Assembly: GCA_025920305.1 (NCBI GenBank)
Contig: JAPDMB010000004.1
Coordinates: 1 to 24,795 of the forward strand
Source of the DNA: Candidatus Parvarchaeota archaeon
Lineage (GTDB): Archaea > Nanobdellota > Nanobdellia > Parvarchaeales > Parvarchaeaceae
DNA: 24,795 bases
Direction: 5' to 3'
The notes under the pieces: generated by a model
The model's database searches: none
What the model was told of the DNA's origin: nothing
What the model saw: the letters and a program-made list of their open reading frames with translations, nothing else
Program-made: the position numbers and the translations under genes
Shown here: piece by piece, positions 14,778-22,754 of the stretch
Layout of the letters: every line of letters begins with the position of its first letter
How positions within the stretch are numbered: position 1 is the stretch's first letter

Positions 14778-16252
14778 ATGGCCTTCACTCCATAATCTTT
14801 AAGTCGTTTCACTATCTCTTCCTTATAGTTGTTCTCTTCGGATATCTTCGCCAGGCTTGCAAGATGTTTTGTCAAACCTATCTTAGGTCCCTCTGGCGTC
14901 TCGATCGGGCAGAACCGGCCAAAATGAGTGCCATGGAGATCCCTAGCCTCATAGTTCTCTCTGTTGGATGAAAGCAGTGATTCTACCTTTCTAAGATTTG
15001 ATATAGTGAATGGAAAGCTCTTTCTATCAAGATGCTGTGTTATACCCACTCTACCGCCTACCCACTGTCCAGTCGCAAGGGCTGAGGTCAATCTTGACGT
15101 GAGCTGGTCTGATGTGAAAATATATTGAGGTGGCTGTATCTTATCCTTTTTCACACCCCTCTCGAAATTATACTTTGCATCGTTTATAACCTGCTTGAAT
15201 ACGAACCTGAATAACATATCTAGGTTATAGTTCTCCGAATGAAGTCTCTTGTTTGAGTAGTGGTCCTTGTATACCTCCTTCCCTTCTCTTTCATAGCTCA
15301 AAAGATACTTTACTACAAACTTGATATACTCCGCTTTGACATTCCTAGAGTCCTTCTTCCTTCCTATGAACGGCAATAGCAGAGAGTCTATATTCATCTC
15401 CGCTGTTTCTTTAGGGCGCATGGAATGTATAGAGTTTCCTATGCTCTCTAGCGCTTCCTTCTCCGTTCCTGGGTTGAACACCTCAAAGTTTATATCCATT
15501 ATATTCTTAAAATCCTCGTCCTCTCCGGCTATATCATTCTTTATCGAGTTTTCATTTTCCAGCCCAAGCGCCTTTAGAAGTGTTACTATCGGTATTTTTT
15601 TCAGTTTGCCAAAGCTGATATATAGAAGGTTATTGTTTGATAGAAATATCACATGGGGCACTTTGACTTCCTCCGCATCTGCAAAGATTTTTGCTGAGTA
15701 AAGGATTCCCTCTCTCCCTTCTTTCGTTATTATCACATTATTTGGCACTAGATCCTCTGTGGTTAGGATTATCCTCTCCGTGCCGTTTATTATGAAGTAA
15801 CCTCCTGGATCATAAGGGTCTTCTTTTGCCTTTATGAGTTCATCGTGGCTTAAGCCGTAAAGGTGGCAGAGCTTGGATTTTACAACCACCGGTAGCCTTC
15901 CTATGAAGATGTTCTCCTCCATAAGCGTATTCCCGTCGGATATGTATGAGATTGGCAAGAAGATCGGCGAATTGTATGTGAGGTCCCTTATCCTGGCTTC
16001 CATAGGCATAAGTTTTCTGACAGCGCTGTCGACTTCGGTTATCTCAGGCTTAAGCAGTTCTGCTTTACCTAGTTTTATGTAAAACTCTTTAGAGTTGGTT
16101 GGTTTTATCGCCGGCTCTATTATTGAGTTTGAGCTTATTATCTTCTGCAGTGTATTCTCTACAAAGAAATTAAACGATTCTATGTGATACTGCATCGCCT
16201 CGTGCGTTGATAAAGCTGAATCCAAAAGCTGAAGGTATCTCTCCTTTTCCAT
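14774..16252 (-). CDS. rpoB2: DNA-directed RNA polymerase subunit B''
   Basis: The 492-residue N-terminal half of the second-largest subunit: protrusion, lobe and fork. The fork/lobe block begins LATGQWVGGRVGITQHLDR and continues through EARDLHGTHFGRFCPIETPEGP to IGLTKHLASLA. Lys457 follows EGP where an Asn is nearly invariant. The protrusion region GGYFIINGTERIILTTEDLVPN is typical. It starts 21 nt after the rpoH stop and ends with an ATGA overlap into rpoB1. The length is slightly below the usual ~500. Confidence 0.97.
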   Translation of the reverse strand: MEKERYLQLLDSALSTHEAMQYHIESFNFFVENTLQKIISSNSIIEPAIKPTNSKEFYIKLGKAELLKPEITEVDSAVRKLMPMEARIRDLTYNSPIFLPISYISDGNTLMEENIFIGRLPVVVKSKLCHLYGLSHDELIKAKEDPYDPGGYFIINGTERIILTTEDLVPNNVIITKEGREGILYSAKIFADAEEVKVPHVIFLSNNNLLYISFGKLKKIPIVTLLKALGLENENSIKNDIAGEDEDFKNIMDINFEVFNPGTEKEALESIGNSIHSMRPKETAEMNIDSLLLPFIGRKKDSRNVKAEYIKFVVKYLLSYEREGKEVYKDHYSNKRLHSENYNLDMLFRFVFKQVINDAKYNFERGVKKDKIQPPQYIFTSDQLTSRLTSALATGQWVGGRVGITQHLDRKSFPFTISNLRKVESLLSSNRENYEARDLHGTHFGRFCPIETPEGPKIGLTKHLASLAKISEENNYKEEIVKRLKDYGVKAI

Positions 16253-16273
16253 GTTCTTTTTTACTGGTCTTCT

Positions 16274-16507
16274 TTATCTGATTACTACCCTATAATAGAT
16301 TGCTTCTCCTGCGGTTTTACTCTGCCTTCTTATCTCTAGTATATCCCCCTCATTTGCTTTCAGTGCTATCACAGCTGGATCAGTGGTTTTTATCTTTGGT
16401 AAGTTTTCTCTTGAGCATTTAAATCTTTCAAGTAATGAGTCGGCTTCGTTTGAGTCAAGTATCCTGTACCTTGGTGATAATTGATTAGCGAATATATCTA
16501 TGTCCAA
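16274..16507 (-). CDS. rpoH: DNA-directed RNA polymerase subunit H (Rpb5-like)
   Basis: A 77-residue subunit equivalent to the C-terminal domain of eukaryotic Rpb5. Diagnostic segments are NLPKIKTTDPAVIALKAN, GDILEIRRQSKTAGEAIYYR and the short end VVIR. It binds at the jaw of RNAP. No ATG is available; TTG 16507 is the only sensible start, with GAGG 5 nt upstream and a TATA box at the right distance. As usual in archaea it heads the polymerase operon. Confidence 0.95.
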   Translation of the reverse strand: MDIDIFANQLSPRYRILDSNEADSLLERFKCSRENLPKIKTTDPAVIALKANEGDILEIRRQSKTAGEAIYYRVVIR

Positions 16508-16537
16508 GCAGCCTCTTTTTAACGATAATTTATGTAG

Positions 16538-16549
16538 TCTTTATATAGT
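16538..16549 (-). promoter_or_regulatory. TATA box of the RNA polymerase operon
   Basis: ACTATATAAAGA on the minus strand is a strong archaeal TATA match. A start site ~25 nt downstream, near 16518, leaves a leader of about 10 nt containing GAGG before the TTG of rpoH. A second AT-rich ATTTAAATA lies ~15 nt further upstream. Confidence 0.65.
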
Positions 16550-16575
16550 TATAGTATTTAAATGTTTCTTTTAAG

Positions 16576-16594
16576 TGAAAACCACCACAAAAAC
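16576..16594 (-). terminator. Possible T-rich terminator after lysS
   Basis: The 144-nt gap between lysS and rpoH holds, on the minus strand, two T runs (GGTTTTTG and GGTTTTC) ~60 nt after the lysS stop and before the rpoH TATA box. No stem is evident. This is a weak candidate for termination of the tRNA-Thr/lysS side; the rest of the gap shows nothing else. Confidence 0.3.
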
Positions 16595-16651
16595 CAGCTA
16601 CAGACCGCTTATTTACATTTTTGGCCTTCCATAGAATTTATATGTCGCCGG

Positions 16652-18091
16652 TCATCTCTCCTCCCGCAGCTGTGGGAAAGGTATGACCTCTTTTATAGAC
16701 TTTGAGTTCGTAACTATCATCGCAAGTCTCTCTAGGCCCATGCCCATGCCTCCCGCCGGCGGCATACCATAGAATAGAGATTCGATGAACTCTTCATCAA
16801 ATTCCTGTGTCTCCTTTATACCGCGTTTTTTCCTCTTCTCTTCGTTTTTGAACCTTTCGATCTGATCCAGCGGATCGTTTAATTCTGTGAATGCATTCGC
16901 TATTTCCATCCCGCCGATAAATAATTCGAATCTGTATACAAACCTTGGATCGTCCTCCATCTTCTTAGCAAGCGGCGACACCTCTATCGGATATTTTGTC
17001 ACAAAGGTAGGCTGAATCAGCTTCGCCTGTACTTTCTCCTCAAATAATGTATTTAGTGCGTCTCCATATGATACCGTCTTCTTGTCTATGCTTTTTGCGA
17101 TTTTAATCATCGTCTTCTCATCCAGGTCCCCGACCTCCTTTTTCACCGCTTCATCCATAGCTATTATATTAAATTTTTCCAAGTTTATCTCCTCTTTGTC
17201 AAAGTTCAGAATATACTTTCCATTCACCGCGTATGCGGCATTTCTTACGATCTCCTCCGTTAATTTTATCATATCGTTCAAGTCCCCATATGCCTGATAA
17301 ACTTCCAGCTCTATGAACTCCGGATTATGTCTTGCGTCTATCCCCTCGTTTCTGAAGCTCTTGCTTATATCATATACTCTTTCGAATCCCCCAACTAGCA
17401 GCCTTTTTAGATGGAGCTCCGATGCTATCTTCAGATAGAAGTCCCTGTGCAGTGCATTAAAGTGCGTCTTAAACGGTGTAGCGTTTCCTCCGCCAGGTAT
17501 GTACTGAAGTATTGGTACTGGCACATCTACAAATCTATTTTTGTTGAGAGTATCCCTTACCGAGCTTATAACTTTGCTGGACATGAGTATCTTATGCCTG
17601 GATTCCTGATTCATTATAAAGTCCAGGTGCCTCTTTCTATATCTCTTTTCTATGTCCTCTATTCCAAACCATCTCGATGGAAGCGGTAGGAGTGATTTGC
17701 TTAGTATCTCTATATCTCTTACAGCTATGGATTTCTCCCCTGTCTTCGTCTTTATGGTTTTCCCACTCACTCCGATTATATCGCCTACATCAAGCAGATG
17801 TAGGATCTTTTCGCTCGTCTCATCTAAATCATCCTCATTTATGAACAGCTGTATCTGACTGTCCTGGTCCGATAGATCCATGAATTCTAATCTGCCATGG
17901 TTCCTCCGCCCGATTATCCTTCCTGCGATGGCCACATCTTTTCCGAGCATCGAATCAAAATTCTCTAGTATCTCCTCTATGGAATTAGTTCTCTCAAATT
18001 TATGCCCGTATGGGTCTACGCCTAATCTTTTAATCTCCTCCAAATGTTTCGCTTTACTTTCATCTGGTTTTATGTCAATTTTAAATGCCAT
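16652..18091 (-). CDS. lysS: Lysyl-tRNA synthetase, class II
   Basis: A 479-residue class II LysRS. An N-terminal OB-fold anticodon domain (about residues 45-145, with GRIIGRRNHGRLEFMDLSD) precedes the catalytic core. Core landmarks are RYRKRHLDFIMN, IPGGGNATPFKTHFNAL, motif 2 SFRNEGIDARHNPEF and motif 3 GMGMGLERLAMIVTNS near the end, followed by IPFPQLREER. Many archaea use a class I LysRS instead, so the class II form is informative. ATG 18091 (MAFKIDIKP) is preferred over the in-frame TTG 18097. It overlaps the upstream membrane-protein gene by 11 nt, so the two share a transcript. Confidence 0.96.
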   Translation of the reverse strand: MAFKIDIKPDESKAKHLEEIKRLGVDPYGHKFERTNSIEEILENFDSMLGKDVAIAGRIIGRRNHGRLEFMDLSDQDSQIQLFINEDDLDETSEKILHLLDVGDIIGVSGKTIKTKTGEKSIAVRDIEILSKSLLPLPSRWFGIEDIEKRYRKRHLDFIMNQESRHKILMSSKVISSVRDTLNKNRFVDVPVPILQYIPGGGNATPFKTHFNALHRDFYLKIASELHLKRLLVGGFERVYDISKSFRNEGIDARHNPEFIELEVYQAYGDLNDMIKLTEEIVRNAAYAVNGKYILNFDKEEINLEKFNIIAMDEAVKKEVGDLDEKTMIKIAKSIDKKTVSYGDALNTLFEEKVQAKLIQPTFVTKYPIEVSPLAKKMEDDPRFVYRFELFIGGMEIANAFTELNDPLDQIERFKNEEKRKKRGIKETQEFDEEFIESLFYGMPPAGGMGMGLERLAMIVTNSKSIKEVIPFPQLREER

Positions 18092-19349
18092 ACGCAAACG
18101 ATGTATATGCTACCGCAGAGAGTATCACGCTGAAAATAGTCGAGTATATGAACATAGCCCTCCTAAACGGTTTATTCTTAGACAGTAAGCCTATTATTCC
18201 CTTCTCCAATACAGCGGCTATAAGTTCCAGGCCCAGCAGTAGTGCTGCATAGGCCGCAGTTATATGGTGGCTGGTGAGCAGCAGTCCGACGGTCAGGGAT
18301 GCAGCTATAACATTTGCGAAACTAGCTATGAATATCGTCACCGGCAACAGCTGTGGTATCGTTTTGATAGCTATATCTGCAGCCATCATAACAACAAAAA
18401 GTATGAGTGCAAATTCAAATATCGGCAGTAAAGGCAATGGGTTCCTCTTTATCTTTATTTCCTCACTGACGTTCTTTTTGTACTTAATAAGCGGAAACAT
18501 CATCAAGATGAAAAACGTTATGGTAACCGGCAAAAAGTAGACCAAAGTTGTTACAGAATATGTAACTAAAAAGAACACGAATATTATCTGCGTGATTATC
18601 ATCATGAAATTTGAGGAGAATAAGCCATTTAGTATCAGGGCTTTGGTCTTCTGTTTCAGCTGGTTAGATAATCTCAATATTATCAGTATTATCGTGGTAC
18701 CACTGACTATTCCGCCCACTAAGGAGGACAAGAAAAAGCCGGATCTTATCAGCTTTGAAGCGAAGTACTGGATGAAAAATATCACAGCGACTATCACAAC
18801 TATCTCCCAAAATTGGAACGGGTTGAATATATCATAAGGCCCTATAGGGTAGTTCGGCAGTATAGGCAGCACCACCAAGGCTATTATGAGCAAGTTTAAA
18901 GTCGCTATCAGCTCAGTTCTTGTTATGTTTGCTACGAATTCTTCCATCTCTATCTTGTAGAAGCTGAGCGCGGCTACCAAGACGGTGACGATTATCGCGT
19001 ATAGATATATACCCATCGCAGTGAGCACCCCTATGATGAACAGTATTAAGGTGCTTACGAATGTCGTTGCTGTCGGCGATTTGAAGATATTCGTCTTCTC
19101 TACATACATCAGACTTGCTATCACAGAGATAACACCGAAGCCGGTGATCAGGATCAATAGATTATTGAGGGTTATAAAGAGGAAACCGAAAAGATATCCA
19201 AGCAGGGCTACGAATATGCTTGTCCTTAAACCCAGGAATATTCTTACCCCCTTGCTTTTTCTATATTCATTTTCCAGCCCGACGATAGATCCAAGAGCCA
19301 GAGCCAGAAAAAGGTACAGTATGTCCTGATTGAATAGCGATGTTAGCAT
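18081..19349 (-). CDS. MgtC/DUF4010-type integral membrane protein
   Basis: A highly hydrophobic protein of 422 residues with about twelve membrane segments. The N-terminal third matches the MgtC/SapB-type domain: LALALGSIVGLENEYRKSKG and then LRTSIFVALLGYL. The remainder fits DUF4010: TRTELIATLNLLIIALVVLP, PYDIFNPFQFWEIVVIVAV, and SSLVGGIVSGTT. Substrate is unknown; Mg2+ transport roles suggested for MgtC should not be assumed. I chose ATG 19349 because a TATA box ends at ~19371; the upstream in-frame GTG 19370 would directly abut that box. It overlaps lysS by 11 nt. Confidence 0.85.
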   Translation of the reverse strand: MLTSLFNQDILYLFLALALGSIVGLENEYRKSKGVRIFLGLRTSIFVALLGYLFGFLFITLNNLLILITGFGVISVIASLMYVEKTNIFKSPTATTFVSTLILFIIGVLTAMGIYLYAIIVTVLVAALSFYKIEMEEFVANITRTELIATLNLLIIALVVLPILPNYPIGPYDIFNPFQFWEIVVIVAVIFFIQYFASKLIRSGFFLSSLVGGIVSGTTIILIILRLSNQLKQKTKALILNGLFSSNFMMIITQIIFVFFLVTYSVTTLVYFLPVTITFFILMMFPLIKYKKNVSEEIKIKRNPLPLLPIFEFALILFVVMMAADIAIKTIPQLLPVTIFIASFANVIAASLTVGLLLTSHHITAAYAALLLGLELIAAVLEKGIIGLLSKNKPFRRAMFIYSTIFSVILSAVAYTSFAYGI

Positions 19350-19370
19350 ACATATAAGGAAATCGCTCAC

Positions 19371-19380
19371 AATTTATATC
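19371..19380 (-). promoter_or_regulatory. TATA box for the MgtC/DUF4010 gene and lysS
   Basis: GATATAAATT on the minus strand is centred ~26 nt before ATG 19349, predicting a leaderless mRNA. It rules out GTG 19370 as the practical start. The 70 nt between it and tRNA-Thr contain a 6-bp inverted repeat (ACCTCT/AGAGGT, 17-nt loop, about 19388-19416) of uncertain meaning. Confidence 0.5.
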
Positions 19381-19452
19381 TTTACACACCTCTGTTTTGC
19401 CTTATTTTAGAGGTTTCTTCATCAGTTAGGCTATATGCGCAGATATTCTCTT

Positions 19453-19525
19453 AGCCTTCGGTGGGGATTGAACCCACGACTTCCTGATTACAAGTCAGGC
19501 GCTCTAACCACTGAGCTACGAAGGC
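19453..19525 (-). tRNA. tRNA-Thr (anticodon UGU)
   Basis: A 73-nt class I tRNA on the minus strand. The acceptor GCCTTCG pairs perfectly with CGAAGGC and the discriminator is U, usual for archaeal tRNA-Thr. The D arm contains AGCTCAGTGGTTAGAGC. The anticodon arm is CCTGA-CTTGTAA-TCAGG, giving UGU. The T arm is GTGGG-TTCAATC-CCCAC. No CCA is encoded and there is no intron. Confidence 0.96.
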
Positions 19526-19545
19526 ATAGGTATCTTATATGCCCC

Positions 19546-19558
19546 TTTTAAATAAAAT
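19546..19558. promoter_or_regulatory. Near-palindromic TATA box shared by tRNA-Thr and tatD
   Basis: TTTTAAATAAAAT is centred at 19552, exactly ~27 nt from the tRNA-Thr 5' end (19525) on one side and from the tatD ATG (19579) on the other. It is the only good TATA box in this 53-nt gap and is close to symmetric, so it could serve both directions. Confidence 0.5.
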
Positions 19559-19578
19559 CCTTTGCTATATTATTTTAT

Positions 19579-20352
19579 ATGGCATTCAAATTGAAAATTT
19601 TGCAGAATACATACATAGATATCCATGCCCATATAAGTGACAGGGCTTTTGACCGCACCAGGGAGGAGCTTATCAAGAAATTGACCGGCTTCATCGTTCT
19701 CAATTCTGGGGAGAATAAAGATGATAATGAGAGGATACTCGAGGAGTATAGCCTTTATCCAAATCTGCTTCCATGCGTGGGGCTACATCCAAATGAGGTC
19801 GTAAGATATGAACAAGGGCAATTATTGGAGAACATGGCCTACATTCAGGACAATATAGATGAGTATTTTGCCGTCTCGGAGATAGGCTTGGATTACCAGG
19901 GAAAGACCGATCGTGAGATAAATCTGGAAAAAGATGTGTTGGGGAGGATACTTGATATTGCAGAGAGGCATGGAAAGGTCTGCATATTACACAGCAGAAA
20001 ATCCATTGAAGAGCTGATAGATCTATTGAGATCCTATAAGGTAAAGGCGATCATACATAACTTTGAGGGCAACTTGTCGCATCTGTCTAAGGCGATCGAA
20101 ATAAACGCTTTCATAAGCATATCTACCTCATTCTTGAGATTTAAGAGGGACAATATAATAAAGAATGTCCCCTCATCCAGCCTATTCTTTGAAACAGATT
20201 CCCCGGCTTTAAGCCCGGATACTGGAATAAACACGCCGTTGAATATAATCAGTATAATACAGTACGCTGCGAATCTGAGGAAAACCTCAGTTGAGGGGCT
20301 TCTTGAATCTACCAATTCTAATTTCATCAGGTTATTCGGCGCCGGAATCTGA
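19579..20352 (+). CDS. TatD-family metal-dependent hydrolase/DNase
   Basis: A 257-residue TIM-barrel amidohydrolase. The metal ligands are all visible: His16 and His18 in DIHAH, Glu101 in SEIGLDY, His138 in LHSR, His160 in IIHNF and Asp207 in ETDSP. VGLHPNE is the usual family signature. TatD proteins are metal-dependent exonucleases or phosphoesterases implicated in DNA repair or turnover. The ATG is 27 nt from a TATA box and has no Shine-Dalgarno sequence, so the mRNA is likely leaderless. tRNA-Thr is divergent and rnz follows 61 nt downstream. Confidence 0.93.
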   Translation: MAFKLKILQNTYIDIHAHISDRAFDRTREELIKKLTGFIVLNSGENKDDNERILEEYSLYPNLLPCVGLHPNEVVRYEQGQLLENMAYIQDNIDEYFAVSEIGLDYQGKTDREINLEKDVLGRILDIAERHGKVCILHSRKSIEELIDLLRSYKVKAIIHNFEGNLSHLSKAIEINAFISISTSFLRFKRDNIIKNVPSSSLFFETDSPALSPDTGINTPLNIISIIQYAANLRKTSVEGLLESTNSNFIRLFGAGI

Positions 20353-20384
20353 CCGAGTTACAAGCTATTTCAATTTATATTCCC

Positions 20385-20394
20385 TTTTATTTTG
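20385..20394 (+). promoter_or_regulatory. TATA-like element for rnz
   Basis: TTTTATTTTG is centred ~24 nt before the rnz ATG. An alternative CAATTTATATT lies 14 nt further upstream. Either would make rnz the first gene of the rnz-Rpp30-htpX transcript. Confidence 0.35.
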
Positions 20395-20413
20395 ATGCGG
20401 ATTAGATAAATCT

Positions 20414-21337
20414 ATGGAAAAGATAGTCTTGCTTGGAACCGGATCAGCCTTCCCGACTAAGAGCAGGAATCACCCGTCGGTGTATTTGAATCTTTCGGGC
20501 AAGAGGGTACTTCTAGACTGCGGTGAGGGCACGCAGAGGCAGATAAGATCTGCTGGACTGAGTCCCTCCATAGACTATATATTATTGACACATTGGCATG
20601 GAGATCATTCCCTCGGTGTCGGCGGGATAATACAGAGCCTAAATATGCTTGGATCTAGCAAGCCGCTGTATATCTTCGGTCCAAAGGGCACAGATAGGAG
20701 CGTAAAGGACATCATGGACACATATAAATTCTACAGTAGAATCGATGTTGTACCAAAGGTCATAAATCAGAGCAGGGAGAGGAAGGTTTTAAGCATCTGC
20801 GATTATGACATATACGCGATAAATGTCAAGCATTCTGTTCCATGCGTGGGCTATAAAGTAAAGGAGAGAGACACGCTGAACATAGATAAAGATTTCTTAA
20901 AAGCCAACGGCATAAAGTCTTCCCCAGAGCTAAAGGAGCTCAAAAAAGGCAGGGATATAGTTTACAACGGTAAGAAAATAAAGGCCAGCGAAGCAACGTA
21001 TCTAAAGAGAGGTAAAACACTCGTTTATCTGACAGATCTGATGTATGAGGACAAGCTGGCTAGATTTGCGAATGGAGCCGACGTGCTTATAACTGAATGC
21101 ACTCTGTCGTCAAAGGAGAAGGAGAAGGCTAAGAGATACTTCCATTTTACCTCGGAAGACGCGGTAAGATTGGCTTTAAAAGCCAAAGTAAAGAAGTTAG
21201 TGCTCATACACCAAAGCCAAAGGTACGAGGATACGGATACTCTGGTGGAGGAGGTGAATGGGCTATGTGCGAAATATAGGTGCAAGTTCAGCGTGACTTT
21301 TGGTAAAGATCTGGAAGAGATCCGCATTGGAGAATAG
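20414..21337 (+). CDS. rnz: Ribonuclease Z (tRNA 3'-endonuclease)
   Basis: A 307-residue metallo-beta-lactamase of the short tRNase Z (ElaC) class. The PxKxRN loop is PTKSRN at 14-19, the metal motif HWHGDH is at 60-65, with further ligands His140 (KHSVP), Asp208 (LTDLMY) and His244 (HFTSEDA). The exosite-like flexible segment runs near 160-190 (GIKSSPELKELKKGRD). It removes 3' trailers from tRNA precursors; since the tRNAs here lack encoded CCA, it must act before CCA addition. The next gene, an RNase P subunit, begins 4 nt after the stop. Confidence 0.97.
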   Translation: MEKIVLLGTGSAFPTKSRNHPSVYLNLSGKRVLLDCGEGTQRQIRSAGLSPSIDYILLTHWHGDHSLGVGGIIQSLNMLGSSKPLYIFGPKGTDRSVKDIMDTYKFYSRIDVVPKVINQSRERKVLSICDYDIYAINVKHSVPCVGYKVKERDTLNIDKDFLKANGIKSSPELKELKKGRDIVYNGKKIKASEATYLKRGKTLVYLTDLMYEDKLARFANGADVLITECTLSSKEKEKAKRYFHFTSEDAVRLALKAKVKKLVLIHQSQRYEDTDTLVEEVNGLCAKYRCKFSVTFGKDLEEIRIGE

Positions 21338-21341
21338 CATT

Positions 21342-21845
21342 ATGGACTTCATAGATATAGTACTAAGCTATGATGAAAGCCTGGTAAGCAGACTTGATAA
21401 GCTAGGCTTTAAGAAGGTGTTCCTTATGAAGGGCGGGGTTATATCTAACCCAAGAGATAGCAAGAGCCTTGATATGCGGGTATACTCCGGAGCTAATTAC
21501 AGCACCATCATAAGGAAAGGAAGCGCCAAAGCAATATATGGCATAGCCTTGAATAAAGTCGCTCTCGATGCAGGTTTATGCAAGAAGCTTAAGGAGAATG
21601 AAATGTTCGTTATATTCGATTTTAGGGCTTTGATAGAGGCGAAGAATTACTTTGATGTGTATAAGCTATACCTCAGAGACGCCAGCATGTGCAATGAACA
21701 CGGCGTGGATGCATTGTTTGTATCTGCAGCTGAGAAACCGAGTCAAATAAAGTCACCGATGCAGTTGGTTTCATTCGCCAATGAATTCGGATACAACTAC
21801 TCAAATTTTAGGAGGTCGTCAAAAAGATTTATAAGCAGACTTTGA
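21342..21845 (+). CDS. rnp3: RNase P protein component 3 (Rpp30)
   Basis: A 167-residue protein with the compact PHP-like barrel of archaeal Rpp30. Recognisable parts are the opening MDFIDIVLSY, the short strand-helix repeats, and the family-typical ending in which GVDALFVSAAEKPSQIKSP is followed by QLVSFANEFG and then by a basic tail SSKRFISRL. It supports 5'-leader cleavage of tRNA by binding the RNase P RNA, usually with Pop5. ATG 21342 is preferred; an in-frame ATG at 21300 would start inside rnz. It is 4 nt after rnz, which is functionally sensible. Confidence 0.85.
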   Translation: MDFIDIVLSYDESLVSRLDKLGFKKVFLMKGGVISNPRDSKSLDMRVYSGANYSTIIRKGSAKAIYGIALNKVALDAGLCKKLKENEMFVIFDFRALIEAKNYFDVYKLYLRDASMCNEHGVDALFVSAAEKPSQIKSPMQLVSFANEFGYNYSNFRRSSKRFISRL

Positions 21846-21846
21846 A

Positions 21847-22752
21847 TTGGAGTATATTAGATTGGTTATGGTGCAGATAAAGATTTTTTTACTGTTTTCA
21901 GTTCTAGCCATCCTGCTGGTATTTTTAGGCGGGCTCATCGGATATGTGTTTGGAGATATACTGCTCTTTACGACGATATTTCTGATACTAGCCATAGGCC
22001 TGAACTTATACTCCTATTTCTATAGCGATAAGCTGGCCTTGAGGATGACTAAATCGAAGCTGGTCACAGAGAGCGAAGAGCCGAGGCTTTATAGGATAGT
22101 AAAAAAAGTTGTAAGCACAGTTAATATAAGCATGCCGAAAGTCGGCGTGATGGAGACGCAGATTCCGAACGCGTTTGCAACTGGCAGGGATGAGAAGCAT
22201 TCGGTCGTAGTAGTGACTAGAGGGATACTGAATATGCTGGATGATGATGAGTTAGAATCCGTTATCGGCCATGAGGTGGGGCACATTACGAATAGAGATA
22301 TACTTATATCCACCATCGCAGCTACGATTGCAACGATGATATCCTACATAGGAAATTTAGTCCTTTTCTCCGAATTGTTCGGCGGAGAACAGAGGAACAA
22401 TAATGCAGGTATACTACTGCTGGTGGCGGCGATCCTTATCCCAATAGGCGCTGTATTCGTTCAACTTGGAATATCACGGTCTAGGGAGAGCAATGCGGAC
22501 ATAACAAGTGTTAGGACGGTCAGGAAGCCGGATGCGATGATATCTGCGTTAAGAAAAATAAGCTCAGTAAAGGCGCCGCCCGCATTTGGCATGGGCTCCA
22601 GGCGCAGAGGCGAGAATATAGGGGCATTCTCATCTTTATTCATAGTCAACAATTTCAGCGCGCACAGTTTGATGAACCTGCTGTCTACCCATCCTACGCT
22701 GGAGAAGCGCATAGCTGACATATCAAAGGAGAGAGAGAAATTAGGTATTTGA
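21847..22752 (+). CDS. htpX: HtpX-like membrane zinc metalloprotease (M48B)
   Basis: A 294-301-residue membrane protease. Two N-terminal membrane segments (about residues 10-36 and 38-60) are followed by the catalytic domain with HEVGH at 142-146 and the third zinc ligand Glu214 in SRSRESNAD. Two more hydrophobic segments (about 155-175 and 188-210) lie between them, as in HtpX. STHPTLEKRI near the end is the standard M48 C-terminal signature. HtpX degrades misfolded membrane proteins. The start may be TTG 21847, 1 nt after the previous stop, or ATG 21868 (MVQIKIF). It converges on a small cysteine-rich gene. Confidence 0.93.
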   Translation: MEYIRLVMVQIKIFLLFSVLAILLVFLGGLIGYVFGDILLFTTIFLILAIGLNLYSYFYSDKLALRMTKSKLVTESEEPRLYRIVKKVVSTVNISMPKVGVMETQIPNAFATGRDEKHSVVVVTRGILNMLDDDELESVIGHEVGHITNRDILISTIAATIATMISYIGNLVLFSELFGGEQRNNNAGILLLVAAILIPIGAVFVQLGISRSRESNADITSVRTVRKPDAMISALRKISSVKAPPAFGMGSRRRGENIGAFSSLFIVNNFSAHSLMNLLSTHPTLEKRIADISKEREKLGI

Positions 22753-22754
22753 CC

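Noticed and set aside
19388..19416. Inverted repeat ACCTCT/AGAGGT as operator or terminator
   Set aside because: Only 6 bp with a 17-nt loop and no T tract; such repeats are expected by chance.
19395..19420. CTGATGA-like C box suggesting a C/D box sRNA on the minus strand after tRNA-Thr
   Set aside because: No matching D box (CTGA) occurs at a suitable distance; the sequence is better explained as spacer before the MgtC/DUF4010 promoter.
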